Below, in pieces: positions 9,665 to 18,492 of a stretch of DNA of 64,000 nt. The notes below the pieces were generated by a model. That model made no database searches, was not told the origin of the DNA, and saw only the letters and a program-made list of their open reading frames with translations. Position numbers and translations under genes: made by a program. Each line of letters opens with the position of its first letter. Within the stretch, counting starts at the first letter, position 1. The DNA comes from Rhodomicrobium vannielii ATCC 17100 (lineage in GTDB: Bacteria; Pseudomonadota; Alphaproteobacteria; Rhizobiales; Rhodomicrobiaceae), in the NCBI RefSeq assembly GCF_000166055.1, contig NC_014664.1, positions 620,001 to 684,000 of the forward strand, written 5' to 3'.

Positions 9665-9967
9665 ATGATGGATCTCAACGAAGTGGCCGACGCCCTGACG
9701 AAGCGCGTGGGAAGCAAGTCTCCCCTCGGCGGCAGCGTAAAATTCGACCTCGGCGAAGCGGGCTGTCTCTACATCGACGGCACAGGCGCGGCCAACACGG
9801 TCGCGGTCGACAAGAACGACCCGGCGAAATGCACCATCAGCATGAGCGCGGGCGACTTCTCCGACCTGATCCACGGTCGCCTTCAGCCGACGTCCGCCTT
9901 CATGCAGGGCAAGATGCGCGTCGATGGCGACATGGGCCTCGCCATGAAGCTGGGGCAGATCGTCTGA
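9665..9967 (+). CDS. SCP2 sterol/lipid carrier domain protein
   Basis: 100 residues. Two adjacent ATGs (9665 and 9668) follow an AAGGAG Shine-Dalgarno at 9656-9661; a TTG at 9611 would extend the frame but lacks a ribosome site. The sequence begins MMDLNEVADALTKRVG and contains VKFDLGEAGCLYIDG, CTISMSAGDFSDLIHG and the family-typical end QGKMRVDGDMGLAMKLGQI. SCP2 domains bind fatty acyl-CoAs and sterols in a hydrophobic tunnel. The neighbouring thiolase and FadB genes make a role as an acyl-CoA carrier in beta-oxidation likely. Cytoplasmic; no signal peptide with the chosen start. Confidence 0.9.
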   Translation: MMDLNEVADALTKRVGSKSPLGGSVKFDLGEAGCLYIDGTGAANTVAVDKNDPAKCTISMSAGDFSDLIHGRLQPTSAFMQGKMRVDGDMGLAMKLGQIV

Positions 9968-10049
9968 AGCAAAAATTTCGATCGACTAACCCGCGTTCGG
10001 GCGAATCTCGAACGCGGATTGAACCGGAGCACCAGAAAGCCGGAATGCA

Positions 10050-10544
10050 TTGACCGCCGTACGCCAGCGAGCCAAGGCCGATTCGTCCGAGTCCGAGAAG
10101 CTCTACGGCATCGCCGAGCTTGCGGCGGAACTCGGGATAACCGCGCGCGCCATTCGCTTTTACGAAGCGAAGGAACTGCTCGCTCCCGTGCGTGCGAATG
10201 GCGGTCGCGTTTACACGAGGCGGGATCGCGCCCGGCTGAAGCTCATCCTGCGCGCGAAGTCCATCGGCTTCTCGCTCGCGGAGGTGCAGCAGTTTCTCGA
10301 ACTCTACGGAAGCCGGGGCGAGGGGCGTCCGCTGCAGGTGTCGTTCCTCGCCGACCGCTCGGCCGCGATGATCGCGGAACTGGAGCAAAAGCAGGCGGAT
10401 ATCGTCAAGACGCTCGAAGAGCTTCGCGATATTCACGCGCAGTGTCTGCGCTTTCTCGCCGAAGATGGCACGCCCTGCAAGACTGCGGGCGATGGCGAGG
10501 CCGCCGACGCGCCGCATAAAAAGAGCCGCCGCACCGCCGGGTGA
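10050..10544 (+). CDS. MerR family transcriptional regulator
   Basis: 164 residues from a TTG start; no in-frame ATG precedes the DNA-binding domain. The winged helix at about residues 18-60 reads YGIAELAAELGITARAIRFYEA, then a short wing (NGGRVYTRRDRARL) and the LILRAKSIGFSLAEVQQFLE helix, all classic MerR features. A coiled-coil region (AELEQKQADIVKTLEELRDI) mediates dimerisation. Cysteines near the C-terminus (CLRF and TPCKT) are few, and no metal-binding cluster is evident, so an acyl-CoA or organic ligand is more likely than a metal. Its position 80 bp before the thiolase suggests control of the downstream fad genes, as with LiuR/PsrA-like MerR regulators of acyl-CoA catabolism. Confidence 0.9.
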   Translation: MTAVRQRAKADSSESEKLYGIAELAAELGITARAIRFYEAKELLAPVRANGGRVYTRRDRARLKLILRAKSIGFSLAEVQQFLELYGSRGEGRPLQVSFLADRSAAMIAELEQKQADIVKTLEELRDIHAQCLRFLAEDGTPCKTAGDGEAADAPHKKSRRTAG

Positions 10545-10624
10545 CGGGGCAACAATGAAATCATAACGGACGTCGCCGGGCTGCGCGAATGCGCCCGCGC
10601 GCGCATAGTCAGGGAGGACGAACC

Positions 10625-11836
10625 ATGGTCGATGCCTATGTTTTCGACGCCGTGCGCACCCCGCGCGGCAAGGGCAAGAAAGACGGCGCACTGCATGAGG
10701 TGACGCCCGTCAAGCTTGCCGCGCAGATGCTCGACGCCGTGCAGGAGCGCAATCCCGGCCTCGACACGAGGGATGTGGAAGACGTGATCCTCGGCTGCGT
10801 CTCGCCGGTCGGCGAGCAGGGCGCGGACATCGCGCGCTCCGCCTCGCTGATCTCGGGCTTCGACGAAAGCGTGCCCGGCGTGCAGGTGAACCGCTTCTGT
10901 GCATCCGGCCTCGAAGCGATCAACATGGCGGCGGCGAAGGTCATGTCGGGCCAGTCGCCCTTCATCGTCGGCGGGGGCGTGGAAAGCATGAGCCGCGTGC
11001 CCATGGCGTCCGACGGCGGCGCGTGGCCCATCGATCCGGCGGTTGCGTTCTCCACCTACTTCGTGCCGCAGGGCATCAGCGCCGACCTCATCGCGACGAA
11101 GTGGGGCTACAGCCGCGACGATTTGGACGCCTACTCGGTCGAGAGCCACAAGCGCGCGACGCAATCCTGGGCGGAAGGCCGGTTCGCGAAGTCCATCGTG
11201 CCGGTGAAGGACATCCTTGGCATCACGCTCCTCGACAAGGATGAGATGATCCGCCCCGACGCGTCCATGCAGTCGCTGGGCGCGCTGAAGCCGTCCTTCG
11301 CGGACATGGGCAAAAACTACGGCTTTGACGGCGTGGCGCTCCAGAAATACCCCGAAATCGAGCGCATCGACCACGTGCATACGCCCGGCAACTCGTCCGG
11401 CATCGTGGACGGCGCGGCCGTAGCGCTCATCGGATCGAAAGAGGCGGGCGAAAAGGCGGGCATCAAGCCCCGCGCGCGCATCCGCAGCTTCGCGTCCATC
11501 GGCTCGGAACCGACCATCATGCTCACGGGGCCGAGCTTCGCCGCCGAGCGCGCGCTGGCGAAGGCTGGCATGACGAAGGCCGACATCGACCTTTGGGAAC
11601 TCAATGAGGCGTTCGCGTCGGTGGTGCTTCGCTTTCGCGACTTGCTCGACATCGCCGACGACAAGCTCAACGTGAACGGCGGCGCCATCGCGATGGGCCA
11701 TCCGCTCGGCGCGACCGGTGCCATGGTGCTCGGCACGCTCCTCGACGAGATGGAGCGGCGCGGCGCGGCCACGGGCCTTGTCACGCTGTGCATCGGCGCG
11801 GGCATGGGCACCGCCACCATCCTCGAACTCGTTTAA
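10625..11836 (+). CDS. fadA: Acetyl-CoA C-acyltransferase (thiolase)
   Basis: 403 residues from the ATG at 10625, which follows GGGAGGA; an in-frame upstream extension is rejected. It catalyses thiolytic cleavage of 3-ketoacyl-CoA, the last step of beta-oxidation. The acyl-accepting Cys92 lies in NRFCASGLEAIN. GGGVESMSRVPM, the catalytic His in NVNGGAIAMGHPLGATGA, and the second Cys in CIGAGMGTA are all present. It is followed after 33 bp by the multifunctional FadB-type gene, forming the usual fadAB pair. The symbol is by role; strict orthology with E. coli FadA is not claimed. Confidence 0.95.
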   Translation: MVDAYVFDAVRTPRGKGKKDGALHEVTPVKLAAQMLDAVQERNPGLDTRDVEDVILGCVSPVGEQGADIARSASLISGFDESVPGVQVNRFCASGLEAINMAAAKVMSGQSPFIVGGGVESMSRVPMASDGGAWPIDPAVAFSTYFVPQGISADLIATKWGYSRDDLDAYSVESHKRATQSWAEGRFAKSIVPVKDILGITLLDKDEMIRPDASMQSLGALKPSFADMGKNYGFDGVALQKYPEIERIDHVHTPGNSSGIVDGAAVALIGSKEAGEKAGIKPRARIRSFASIGSEPTIMLTGPSFAAERALAKAGMTKADIDLWELNEAFASVVLRFRDLLDIADDKLNVNGGAIAMGHPLGATGAMVLGTLLDEMERRGAATGLVTLCIGAGMGTATILELV

Positions 11837-11869
11837 TTCGGCCGCGCAAGAGCAAAACAGGAAACGACC

Positions 11870-14044
11870 ATGAGCAGCATCTCCTATCAAGTCGACGCGG
11901 ACGGCATCGCCACGCTCACCATCGACCAGCCGGGCAAGTCGATGAACGTCATCAGCCCTGAATTCACCGAGGAACTCAGCGAGGCCATCGAGCGCGCCGC
12001 CGCCGATTCGAGCGTGAAGGGCATCGTCATCACCTCCGGCAAGTCGAGCTTCGTCGCAGGCGCGGACCTTATCGGCATGTCGGGCATGATCGAGCACGCG
12101 CGCAATGCTCCGGCCGCGGAGGCGCTGAAGGTCTCGTCGCGTCTCACCGAAGTGCTGCGCCGCCTCGAAACCATCGGCAAGCCGGTCGCGACCGCGATCA
12201 ACGGCACGGCGCTCGGCGGCGGCTTCGAGATCGCGCTAGCCACGCATTACCGCGTCGCGGCGGATGACGAGTCCATCAAGATCGGCCAGCCCGAGGTGCA
12301 GGTCGGCCTGCTGCCGGGCGCGGGCGGCACGCAGCGCATTCCTCGCCTCATCGGCATCATGGCGTCCGCGCCGCTGCTGCTCGAAGGCAAGCACCTGTCT
12401 CCTCAGCAAGCGAAGTCGTCCGGTCTCATCCACGATGTCGTGCCCGCGGCTGAGCTTCTCGCAAAGGCGAAGGCGTGGCTTCTGTCCCCGCAGGCGAAAT
12501 CAGTCCAGCCGTGGGACGAGCGCGGCTTCAAGGTGCCGGGCGGCGCGGGCGGCATGCATCCCGCTGCGGCGCAGCTTTTCATGGCCGCCAACGCCATGAC
12601 GCGCGACAAGACGCTCGGCAATTATCCGGCCGCGCAGGCGATCCTCTCGGCGGTTTATGAAGGCACGCAGGTGCCGATCGACCTCGGCCTCAAGATCGAG
12701 GCGAAATATTTCCTCTCGCTGCTGCGCGGCCCCGTCGCGCCCGCGATGATCCGCACGCTGTTCGTCAACAAGGGCCGGGCGGACAAGCTCGTGCGCCGTC
12801 CGCAGGGCGTGCCGAAGGCGAAGTTCAAGAAGATCGGCATGCTGGGCGCAGGCATGATGGGCGCGGCCATCGCCTATGTCGCGGCGTCGAACGGTATCGA
12901 GGTGGTGCTTCTCGATCGCGACGTGGAAGCGGCCGAGCGGGGCAAGGGCTACGCGCGGAAGCTCGTGGAGAAGGCCGTTTCGCGCCGCAAGACGACGGAG
13001 GCGGACGGGCAGGGGTTGCTGGCTCGCATCCACGCCACGGCCGATTACGCCGACCTCGCTGATGTCGATTACATCATCGAGGCCGTTTTCGAGGATCGCG
13101 CCATCAAGGCCGACGTGACGAAAAAGGTCGAAGCCGTGATCCGGCCCGACGTGATCTTCGGCTCGAACACGTCCACCATCCCGATCACCAGCCTCGCGGA
13201 AGCGAGCGAGCGGCCTGAGAAGTTCATCGGCATCCACTTCTTTTCGCCCGCCGAGAAGATGCCGCTTGTCGAGATCATCCGCGGCAAGAAAACAAGCGAC
13301 GAGGCGCTGGCGGTCACGCTGGACTTTGTGCAGGCGATCAGGAAGACGCCCATCGTCGTCAATGACGGGCGCGGCTTCTTCACCTCGCGCTTCTGCATGA
13401 ACTACATCGGCGAGGGCGAGATCATGCTGACGGAAGGCATTCCGGCGGCGCTGGTCGAGAATGCGGGCAAGCTTGCGGGCATGCCGGTCGGGCCGCTCGC
13501 GCTCGCGGACGAGACGGCCATCGACCTCGGCTGGAAGATCCACAAGGCGGCCGAAACCGACCTCGGCGACGCCTATACGCCGAGCGCCGCCATCGGCGTG
13601 ATGGAAGCCATGTACGTCAAGAACGGGCGCGCGGGCCGCAAGAATGGCAAGGGCTTCTACGAGTATCCCGAGGGCGGGCCGAAGACGCTTTGGGCGGGTC
13701 TCGCGGACCTTTTCCCGGTGAAGCCCGAAAGCGAGTGGCCGAGCATCGACGACCTCAAGAAGCGGCTCCTCTTCGCGCAGGCGCTCGACGCGGTGCGGAC
13801 CATGGAAGACGGCGTGCTCACCGACCCGGAAGACGGCGATGTGGGCGGCATCTTCGGCCTCGGCTTCGCGCCCTACACCGGCGGGCCGCTGTCGATGCTC
13901 GACGGTATCGGCATCGCGAATGCCGTCGCGGAGTGCGAGCGGCTCGCCGCGAGATATGGCGAGCGGTTCTCGCCGCCGAAGCTGTTGCGCGACATGGCGG
14001 CGGAAGGGCGGACGTTCTACCCGGCGGCGAAGGCTGCTGCTTAG
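11870..14044 (+). CDS. fadB: Multifunctional enoyl-CoA hydratase / 3-hydroxyacyl-CoA dehydrogenase
   Basis: 724 residues. The N-terminal crotonase domain (about 1-190) carries the oxyanion-hole segments [10 protein letters not shown] and [12 protein letters not shown] and the [13 protein letters not shown] motif. The 3-hydroxyacyl-CoA dehydrogenase domain starts near residue 320 with the NAD-binding [18 protein letters not shown] and contains SNTSTIPI and the catalytic [17 protein letters not shown]. Two C-terminal helical domains follow, the second with [17 protein letters not shown]. It hydrates 2-enoyl-CoA and oxidises 3-hydroxyacyl-CoA; FadA completes the cycle. Both genes are probably under the upstream MerR regulator. 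The annotation as FadB versus the FadJ-like branch is not resolved. Confidence 0.95.
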   Translation: MSSISYQVDADGIATLTIDQPGKSMNVISPEFTEELSEAIERAAADSSVKGIVITSGKSSFVAGADLIGMSGMIEHARNAPAAEALKVSSRLTEVLRRLETIGKPVATAINGTALGGGFEIALATHYRVAADDESIKIGQPEVQVGLLPGAGGTQRIPRLIGIMASAPLLLEGKHLSPQQAKSSGLIHDVVPAAELLAKAKAWLLSPQAKSVQPWDERGFKVPGGAGGMHPAAAQLFMAANAMTRDKTLGNYPAAQAILSAVYEGTQVPIDLGLKIEAKYFLSLLRGPVAPAMIRTLFVNKGRADKLVRRPQGVPKAKFKKIGMLGAGMMGAAIAYVAASNGIEVVLLDRDVEAAERGKGYARKLVEKAVSRRKTTEADGQGLLARIHATADYADLADVDYIIEAVFEDRAIKADVTKKVEAVIRPDVIFGSNTSTIPITSLAEASERPEKFIGIHFFSPAEKMPLVEIIRGKKTSDEALAVTLDFVQAIRKTPIVVNDGRGFFTSRFCMNYIGEGEIMLTEGIPAALVENAGKLAGMPVGPLALADETAIDLGWKIHKAAETDLGDAYTPSAAIGVMEAMYVKNGRAGRKNGKGFYEYPEGGPKTLWAGLADLFPVKPESEWPSIDDLKKRLLFAQALDAVRTMEDGVLTDPEDGDVGGIFGLGFAPYTGGPLSMLDGIGIANAVAECERLAARYGERFSPPKLLRDMAAEGRTFYPAAKAAA

Positions 14045-14200
14045 AGCAGCCTGCGTTAAATCGGACCCGCTTGGACGCAGACAAGCGGATCGACAACAGA
14101 CACTTACAGCGTCGTGCCGAGTCTGATTTACGGCACGACGCTTTAGCGCACGATCCGCAAAAGTGGGCGCCGGTTTCGCGACCGCGCTCAAGGACTGGGG
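14045..14200. repeat. Intergenic palindromic repeat-like element
   Basis: A perfect 12-bp inverted repeat (AGCGTCGTGCCG at 14108-14119, CGGCACGACGCT at 14131-14142, 11-nt loop) is followed by TTTAGCGCACGATCCGCAAA and AGTGGGCGCCGGTTTCGCG (14143-14181). The latter resembles the dispersed GCGCATGATCC-GAAAAGTGG-ACCGGTTT family of intergenic palindromes common in Hyphomicrobiales genomes. It lies between convergent genes and could also act as a bidirectional terminator for fadB. No second copy was found in this window. Confidence 0.55.
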
Positions 14201-14236
14201 CGTGACCTGAGCCTCGTGGGAGGCCCGTCCCGCCGC

Positions 14237-15289
14237 CTATTCCGTCGCTGCCGCCGGGTCTTTCACGAACTGCCTCAGCCGCTCGGTCATGGGATAGGCG
14301 AGGGTGACGTTCTTCGGCGGAATCGGGTTCTCGAACCACTTCGCGTAAAGCTTCTCATATTCGCCGGACTTCACCGCGTCGCGGATGGCTGCGTCGGCGA
14401 GATCCTTCAGCGGCTCATCCTTCGGCAGGACAAGCGCGTAATCGGCGCCCGGCTTCCCGGTGCCGAGAAGCAGGAAGGCATCCGGCGACTTAGCTCCCGC
14501 CTTCAGGCCGATGAGTACCGCGTCATCATCGAGATAGGCGGCCGCCGCGCCCGTCTCGACCAGCTTGAACGCCTCGGCGGGGGTCTTCGCGTACGCGACG
14601 GAGATGCCGAGATAGCGCTCGACGCTCTGGCCCAGCACATAGGGCAGGCCGGGCGAACCTTGCAGCAGCACGACGGTTTTGCCTTTCAGGTCATCGATGG
14701 CGGCGGGCGTCTTGAAGTCGGCGCGGCGGCGGCGGAAGCCCTCCGCCTCGGGGCGCAGCTTCGAGGGCACGACAAAGCGGAGTTCGGACGCGTACACGGG
14801 TGCCGAAAACTCCGCCGCGTCGTCAAGGGTGGCTTTGTCGGGCGTGGCCGCGCAGTCGATGTCGATGTCGCGTTTCGAGGCGAGCGCGGCGCGATCCGCG
14901 TCGGTTGTCGCGCGCCATACGACTTTCAGTTCGGGAAGCGCGAGCTTTTCCTTCACCTTGTCGGCGACAAGGCCGCACAAATCGACGGCGAAGCCGGCGG
15001 CGTTCTGGTCCGCCGCGTATGAAAAAGGCGCGGCCGCCTCGCGGTAGCCGAGCGTGATCGCGCCAGCCGCCTTGATCTTTCCGAGAACGCCCCCTTCGGC
15101 GGTGGCGACGGCGAGCGATCCGGGGTTTTCGGCCTTGGCGGGAGGCGTTTCGGGAGCTTGGGCCTGGGCCGCGACGGAACCAGGTTCTTTGGCGGCATCA
15201 GGGGCGGCTCCGGCGTCCTGGGCCCTTACGCTCATTCCCGCGGCGCCCGCCAGACACAGGGCAGCTAAGATGAGGTGAGGTTTCGTCAT
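14237..15289 (-). CDS. Periplasmic solute-binding protein, amino-acid ABC transporter type
   Basis: 350 residues from the ATG at 15289, which follows GGGAGGGC; the open frame further upstream lacks a start site. The N-terminus (MTKPHLILAALCLAGAAGMSVRAQDA) is a Sec signal peptide with a likely AxA-type cleavage. A low-complexity Ala/Pro/Glu linker of about 45 residues precedes the SBP_bac_3 domain. That domain has ITLGYREAAAPFSYA, GFAVDLCGLVADKVKEKL, DIDIDCAAT, LKGKTVVLLQGSPG and YALVLPKDEPL. It probably binds a polar amino acid such as glutamate or aspartate. No permease or ATPase gene is adjacent, so it is an orphan receptor. Confidence 0.85.
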   Translation of the reverse strand: MTKPHLILAALCLAGAAGMSVRAQDAGAAPDAAKEPGSVAAQAQAPETPPAKAENPGSLAVATAEGGVLGKIKAAGAITLGYREAAAPFSYAADQNAAGFAVDLCGLVADKVKEKLALPELKVVWRATTDADRAALASKRDIDIDCAATPDKATLDDAAEFSAPVYASELRFVVPSKLRPEAEGFRRRRADFKTPAAIDDLKGKTVVLLQGSPGLPYVLGQSVERYLGISVAYAKTPAEAFKLVETGAAAAYLDDDAVLIGLKAGAKSPDAFLLLGTGKPGADYALVLPKDEPLKDLADAAIRDAVKSGEYEKLYAKWFENPIPPKNVTLAYPMTERLRQFVKDPAAATE

Positions 15290-15890
15290 TGTTTGCCCTC
15301 CCGAAGACCCGGACATTCTTTTTTGAACTGGGCTGGACTTTGGCAGGAAAGGGCAAATTTTTTGTTTCCCGCACGCGAAGATTGAGAACAACCGACGCAT
15401 CGCGCTGCCGGTGCTGGTACCGGGCGCGGACGGCAGACTGCGGCAAAGCGGCTCGTTCGGTACGTCACCAGCGCATCGCCGCTTCGGAACAGGCGCGAGT
15501 TGCAAAGCTTCCCGTTTGCGACATACCAGATTTTGCGAATTATCAAGCCCGCCCTTGAACATTTGAGATTTGTCAAGGAAGCCATGGGGCGGAACGGGCA
15601 AGTTTAAAAACTGCGATTAATGGGAACAAAACGTGCGCGGTTCGATAAAAATCAGAATTACATCTTAGCGGTGCGGCCATAGACGCCAATTCTATGCGAA
15701 ACGGGGAGTCCATAACATGGATATGCGCGCTCTAAACATAGTTTAGACCGCTGTTGTATGGATGCCACTTCTGTTCGGATATTGCGGAATACTGGAATGC
15801 ATATAATTGACTTGTCGTCCCCGAAGGCCTTTTGCTGTGAGTGTGTCGGCGGGGTGCCGACTCTCAAGAAACTGGGTACGGGGGTTAATA
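15290..15890. promoter_or_regulatory. 600-bp intergenic promoter region with a perfect 17-bp dyad
   Basis: No gene is supported here; the frames are open but lack ribosome sites. The region separates two divergent genes. TCTAAAC-ATA-GTTTAGA (15731-15747) is a perfect 7-bp inverted repeat with a 3-nt spacer, about 145 bp before the OmpW-like start, and is a good operator candidate for that gene. A TATAAT hexamer (15802-15807) may be its -10, though no -35 at correct spacing is clear. Confidence 0.5.
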
Positions 15891-16622
15891 ATGAAACGTT
15901 TTGCTTACGCCGCTATTGCGGGCGTAATGGCGATGGGTGGCGCCAATGCCGCCGATCTGTACGGCGCGGGCGGCGGCTACAAGGATGCGCCGGTCGTTGT
16001 CGAGTCCTGGACAAACCCGGGCGACATCTTCGTGCGTGCGCGCGGCCTTGCCGTGATCCCGAACGAGAAGACGAAGGACTGGACGGTAAACGGAAGTTCC
16101 AGCGGCACGGCCGGTTTCGGAGCCACTATCTCGACGTCCGGCATTCCGGAGTTGGACGTCACCTACTTCTTGACGAAGAACATCGCCGTGGAAGCGATCG
16201 CGGGCGTTACCCCGCATACTGTCGATTCCAACTCCGTAATCGGCGCGGGCAAGATCGCCGATGTGTGGCTGCTGCCTCCCACGGTAACGTTGCAGTATCA
16301 CCTCGATACCGGCACGGCATTCAAGCCGTACATCGGCGCGGGCGTGAACTATACCGTGTTCTTTGGCGTCGACGAAGGTTCTGCCTTCAAAAAGGTTAAA
16401 TTCGACAACAACTGGGGCTTCGCGCTTCAGGCCGGCTTCGATTACAAGCTTGCTGGTAACTGGTTCCTTAACTTTGACTTCAAGTATCTCTTCCTCGATA
16501 CCGATGTGACGGCAACGCTGCAAAATAATGCCGTAGTTCGCACGAAGGCCGACATCGATCCGATCATCGTCGGCGCGGGTATCGGCTACAAGTTCGGCAG
16601 CTCCTACGTTCCGCTGAAGTAG
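15891..16622 (+). CDS. OmpW-like outer membrane beta-barrel protein
   Basis: 243 residues from ATG 15891. The Sec signal peptide MKRFAYAAIAGVMAMGGANA is cleaved before ADLYG. The mature part is Gly/aromatic-rich with alternating strands and shows the OmpW pattern: IFVRARGLAVIPNE, ELDVTYFLTKNIAVEAIAG, LPPTVTLQYHLD, FKPYIGAGVNYTVFF, WGFALQAGFDYKL, WFLNFDFKYLFLDT and IIVGAGIGYKF. These form an eight-stranded barrel with a hydrophobic channel for small nonpolar molecules. It is monocistronic, with a strong terminator 24 bp downstream. An inverted repeat upstream may be its operator. Confidence 0.92.
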   Translation: MKRFAYAAIAGVMAMGGANAADLYGAGGGYKDAPVVVESWTNPGDIFVRARGLAVIPNEKTKDWTVNGSSSGTAGFGATISTSGIPELDVTYFLTKNIAVEAIAGVTPHTVDSNSVIGAGKIADVWLLPPTVTLQYHLDTGTAFKPYIGAGVNYTVFFGVDEGSAFKKVKFDNNWGFALQAGFDYKLAGNWFLNFDFKYLFLDTDVTATLQNNAVVRTKADIDPIIVGAGIGYKFGSSYVPLK

Positions 16623-16645
16623 TTTCGCCCATCTTGGGAGCCTGG

Positions 16646-16680
16646 AGAAAAAGCGCGAGCATTGCTTGCGCTTTTTCTTT
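16646..16680 (+). terminator. Rho-independent terminator of the OmpW-like gene
   Basis: The stem pairs AGAAAAAGCGC (16646-16656) with GCGCTTTTTCT (16668-16678), 11 bp perfect with an 11-nt loop. Further T residues follow. The A/T-rich arms make it potentially bidirectional, so it could also end the convergent cysE transcript. Confidence 0.9.
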
Positions 16681-16719
16681 TTTCGCGCGCGGCGTCTGCA
16701 TCGGAAGGGCGCGCCCGTG

Positions 16720-17583
16720 TCAGATCACGTAGGTGAACGACTCGTAGGTGCCGAGCGCAAGGTGCTGGTCCATGCTCTGAGCCGGGTTGGTTGACCCGGC
16801 GCCTTCGATGATCCGCGCGGGGACGCCCACCGCCGTGCAGCGCGGGGGCACGCTCTGCGTCACGAACGAGCCCGACGCGATCTTCGAGAAGGCGCCGATT
16901 TCGATGTCGCCGAGGATGATCGCGCCCGCGCCGACCAGCACGCCCGTGCGCACCGTCGGGTGGCGATCCGTCTTCTGGTTGCCGGTTCCGCCGAGCGTAA
17001 CGCCATGAAGGATGGACACATCGTCTTCGATCACCACCGTTTCACCCGCCACGAAGCCGGTCGCATGGTCGAGAAAAAGGCCGCGCCCGAATTCCGCTCC
17101 GGGGTGGATGTCGGTTTGAAAAACCTCCGAGGATCGGCTTTGCAGATAGCGGGCTAAATCGGGCCTGCCGTTGGCCCACATCCAATGCGCGAAGCGGTGC
17201 GTCTGGATCGCGGCGAAGCCCTTGAAGAACAGAAATGGCTCCAGAAGCCTCCCCGAAGCGGGGTCGCGCTCGACCACGGCTTTGAGGTCCGCGCGTCCCG
17301 CCGCGCCGATGGCCGGATCGGCTTCGGCCGCTGTGCGGAATTTCGCGCGAAGCGTCGGGGCGGCAATCGAGTTATGGCCAAGCCGCGCGACGAGCGTATC
17401 GATGAGGGCGCTTTCGAACGTGGGCGCGCCGAGAATGCTGTCGTAAAGGGGTGCAAGCGCTGCTTCCCCGCTGCGAGCCTGTTCGGCCTCGGCCTGAAGT
17501 ACGGTCCACACGGCGTCCTCCGCCGGAAGCGGAGCGCCCGTGCGAAGAAGGACCGAAGCTTTTTCGTCTATTGGAGCGTTCAC
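16720..17583 (-). CDS. cysE: Serine O-acetyltransferase
   Basis: 287 residues from a GTG at 17583 (VNAPIDEKASVLLRTG); the longer upstream frame has no start site and is A+T-rich intergenic DNA. The N-terminal helical domain spans about residues 15-150. The left-handed beta-helix hexapeptide domain contains TDIHPGAEFGRGLFLDHATG, VIEDDVSILHGVTLGG, and GAGAIILGDIEIG. It ends with an unstructured tail that normally binds cysteine synthase; the terminal residue here is isoleucine, as expected for CysE-CysK complexes. It acetylates serine for cysteine synthesis and is probably feedback-inhibited by cysteine. Confidence 0.96.
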   Translation of the reverse strand: MNAPIDEKASVLLRTGAPLPAEDAVWTVLQAEAEQARSGEAALAPLYDSILGAPTFESALIDTLVARLGHNSIAAPTLRAKFRTAAEADPAIGAAGRADLKAVVERDPASGRLLEPFLFFKGFAAIQTHRFAHWMWANGRPDLARYLQSRSSEVFQTDIHPGAEFGRGLFLDHATGFVAGETVVIEDDVSILHGVTLGGTGNQKTDRHPTVRTGVLVGAGAIILGDIEIGAFSKIASGSFVTQSVPPRCTAVGVPARIIEGAGSTNPAQSMDQHLALGTYESFTYVI

Positions 17584-18085
17584 GAAGCACCTGCGCCTAA
17601 TTGCGGGTTCATTATAGCCCGCCGTCTCCCTCGCGAAAATATATTTTATAACAACGGCGCTTTTGGCGAAGTATATAGTGAAAATTTGCTGGGATTGGCC
17701 AAGTAAGAGTAAAATATACTGGCGGGCGATTTTGATCGAAAAAATTAAGATCGCGTTGGGGCGCCTGATTGGAAAATGGCGCTGCGCAGTCGTCCAACAT
17801 GGCGGCAGCAATTTCAGCTGGCCTTGCCGCCAGCGAACACACCAGCCTGTTTTTTGTCCCATGATCCTACCTCCGCCCCGTGGTCAATGAGCGCCGAACG
17901 ATTTTCATTTCGCCAGGAGGCATGCTAGGAAAACGTCGTTCGTGCGCTGCTGCTCGTCGGTGAAATGCATGTGCGGACACCGTTGCGGCGTGCCATATGC
18001 GCCTTTTTTTGTAGTTGGAGAGCGGGACGCGGGCAGATCGCCGAAGGCTATGCCCGGAGGCCGCTCAAATCAGGACATTGCTTTT
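17584..18085. other. 500-bp intergenic region without a recognised gene
   Basis: A divergent spacer between cysE (minus) and the PhnA-like gene (plus). The part next to cysE (17630-17760) is A+T-rich and likely holds the cysE promoter. ORF extensions into this area lack ribosome sites and recognisable products. No clear palindrome or RNA gene was found. Confidence 0.45.
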
Positions 18086-18442
18086 ATGACCGCCACCCCT
18101 CGTTGCCCGAAGTGCCAGTCCGAAAACGCCTATTTTGACGGAAATCTCTGGGTCTGCCCGGAGTGCTTCCACGAATGGAGCGGGGATGCGGCGGCTGATT
18201 CCGCGCCGGCCGAGGAGAACGCAGGCGTGCGCGATTCGAACGGAACCGCGCTCGCGGATGGCGATTCGGTGACGGTCATCAAGGAATTGAAGGTGAAGGG
18301 GGCATCTGGCGCGATCAAGGTCGGCACGAAGGTGAAGAACATTCGCCTCATTCCCGACGCGACGGACGGCCACAATATCGCCTGCAAGATCGACGGCATC
18401 GGCGCGCTGAACCTGAAGTCGGAATTCGTCCGCAAGGCTTGA
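18086..18442 (+). CDS. PhnA/YjdM-type zinc ribbon protein
   Basis: 118 residues from ATG 18086. The N-terminal zinc ribbon has two pairs, CPKC and CPEC, within the first 30 residues, followed by the FHEWSG motif typical of PhnA. An acidic linker precedes a compact C-terminal domain with [38 protein letters not shown] and [20 protein letters not shown], the signature of the YjdM/alkylphosphonate-uptake-associated family. The family name is historical; the E. coli relative is not required for phosphonate use and its function is unclear. It is probably cytoplasmic and monocistronic, or co-transcribed with the gene 50 bp downstream. Confidence 0.9.
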   Translation: MTATPRCPKCQSENAYFDGNLWVCPECFHEWSGDAAADSAPAEENAGVRDSNGTALADGDSVTVIKELKVKGASGAIKVGTKVKNIRLIPDATDGHNIACKIDGIGALNLKSEFVRKA

Positions 18443-18492
18443 CCGCCGCAGCTTGAGACGCAGGGGGCGTCTTTCACGAGGAAATCCAGAAG

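Noticed and set aside
10433..12097. 554-aa minus-strand frame over merR, thiolase and fadB
   Set aside because: Spans three confidently assigned plus-strand genes.
12500..14191. 563-aa minus-strand frame opposite fadB
   Set aside because: Composition typical of a shadow frame; fadB motifs on the plus strand are complete.
15290..15601. N-terminal extension of the solute-binding protein
   Set aside because: The start at 15289 has a strong ribosome site and gives a signal peptide; the extension does not.
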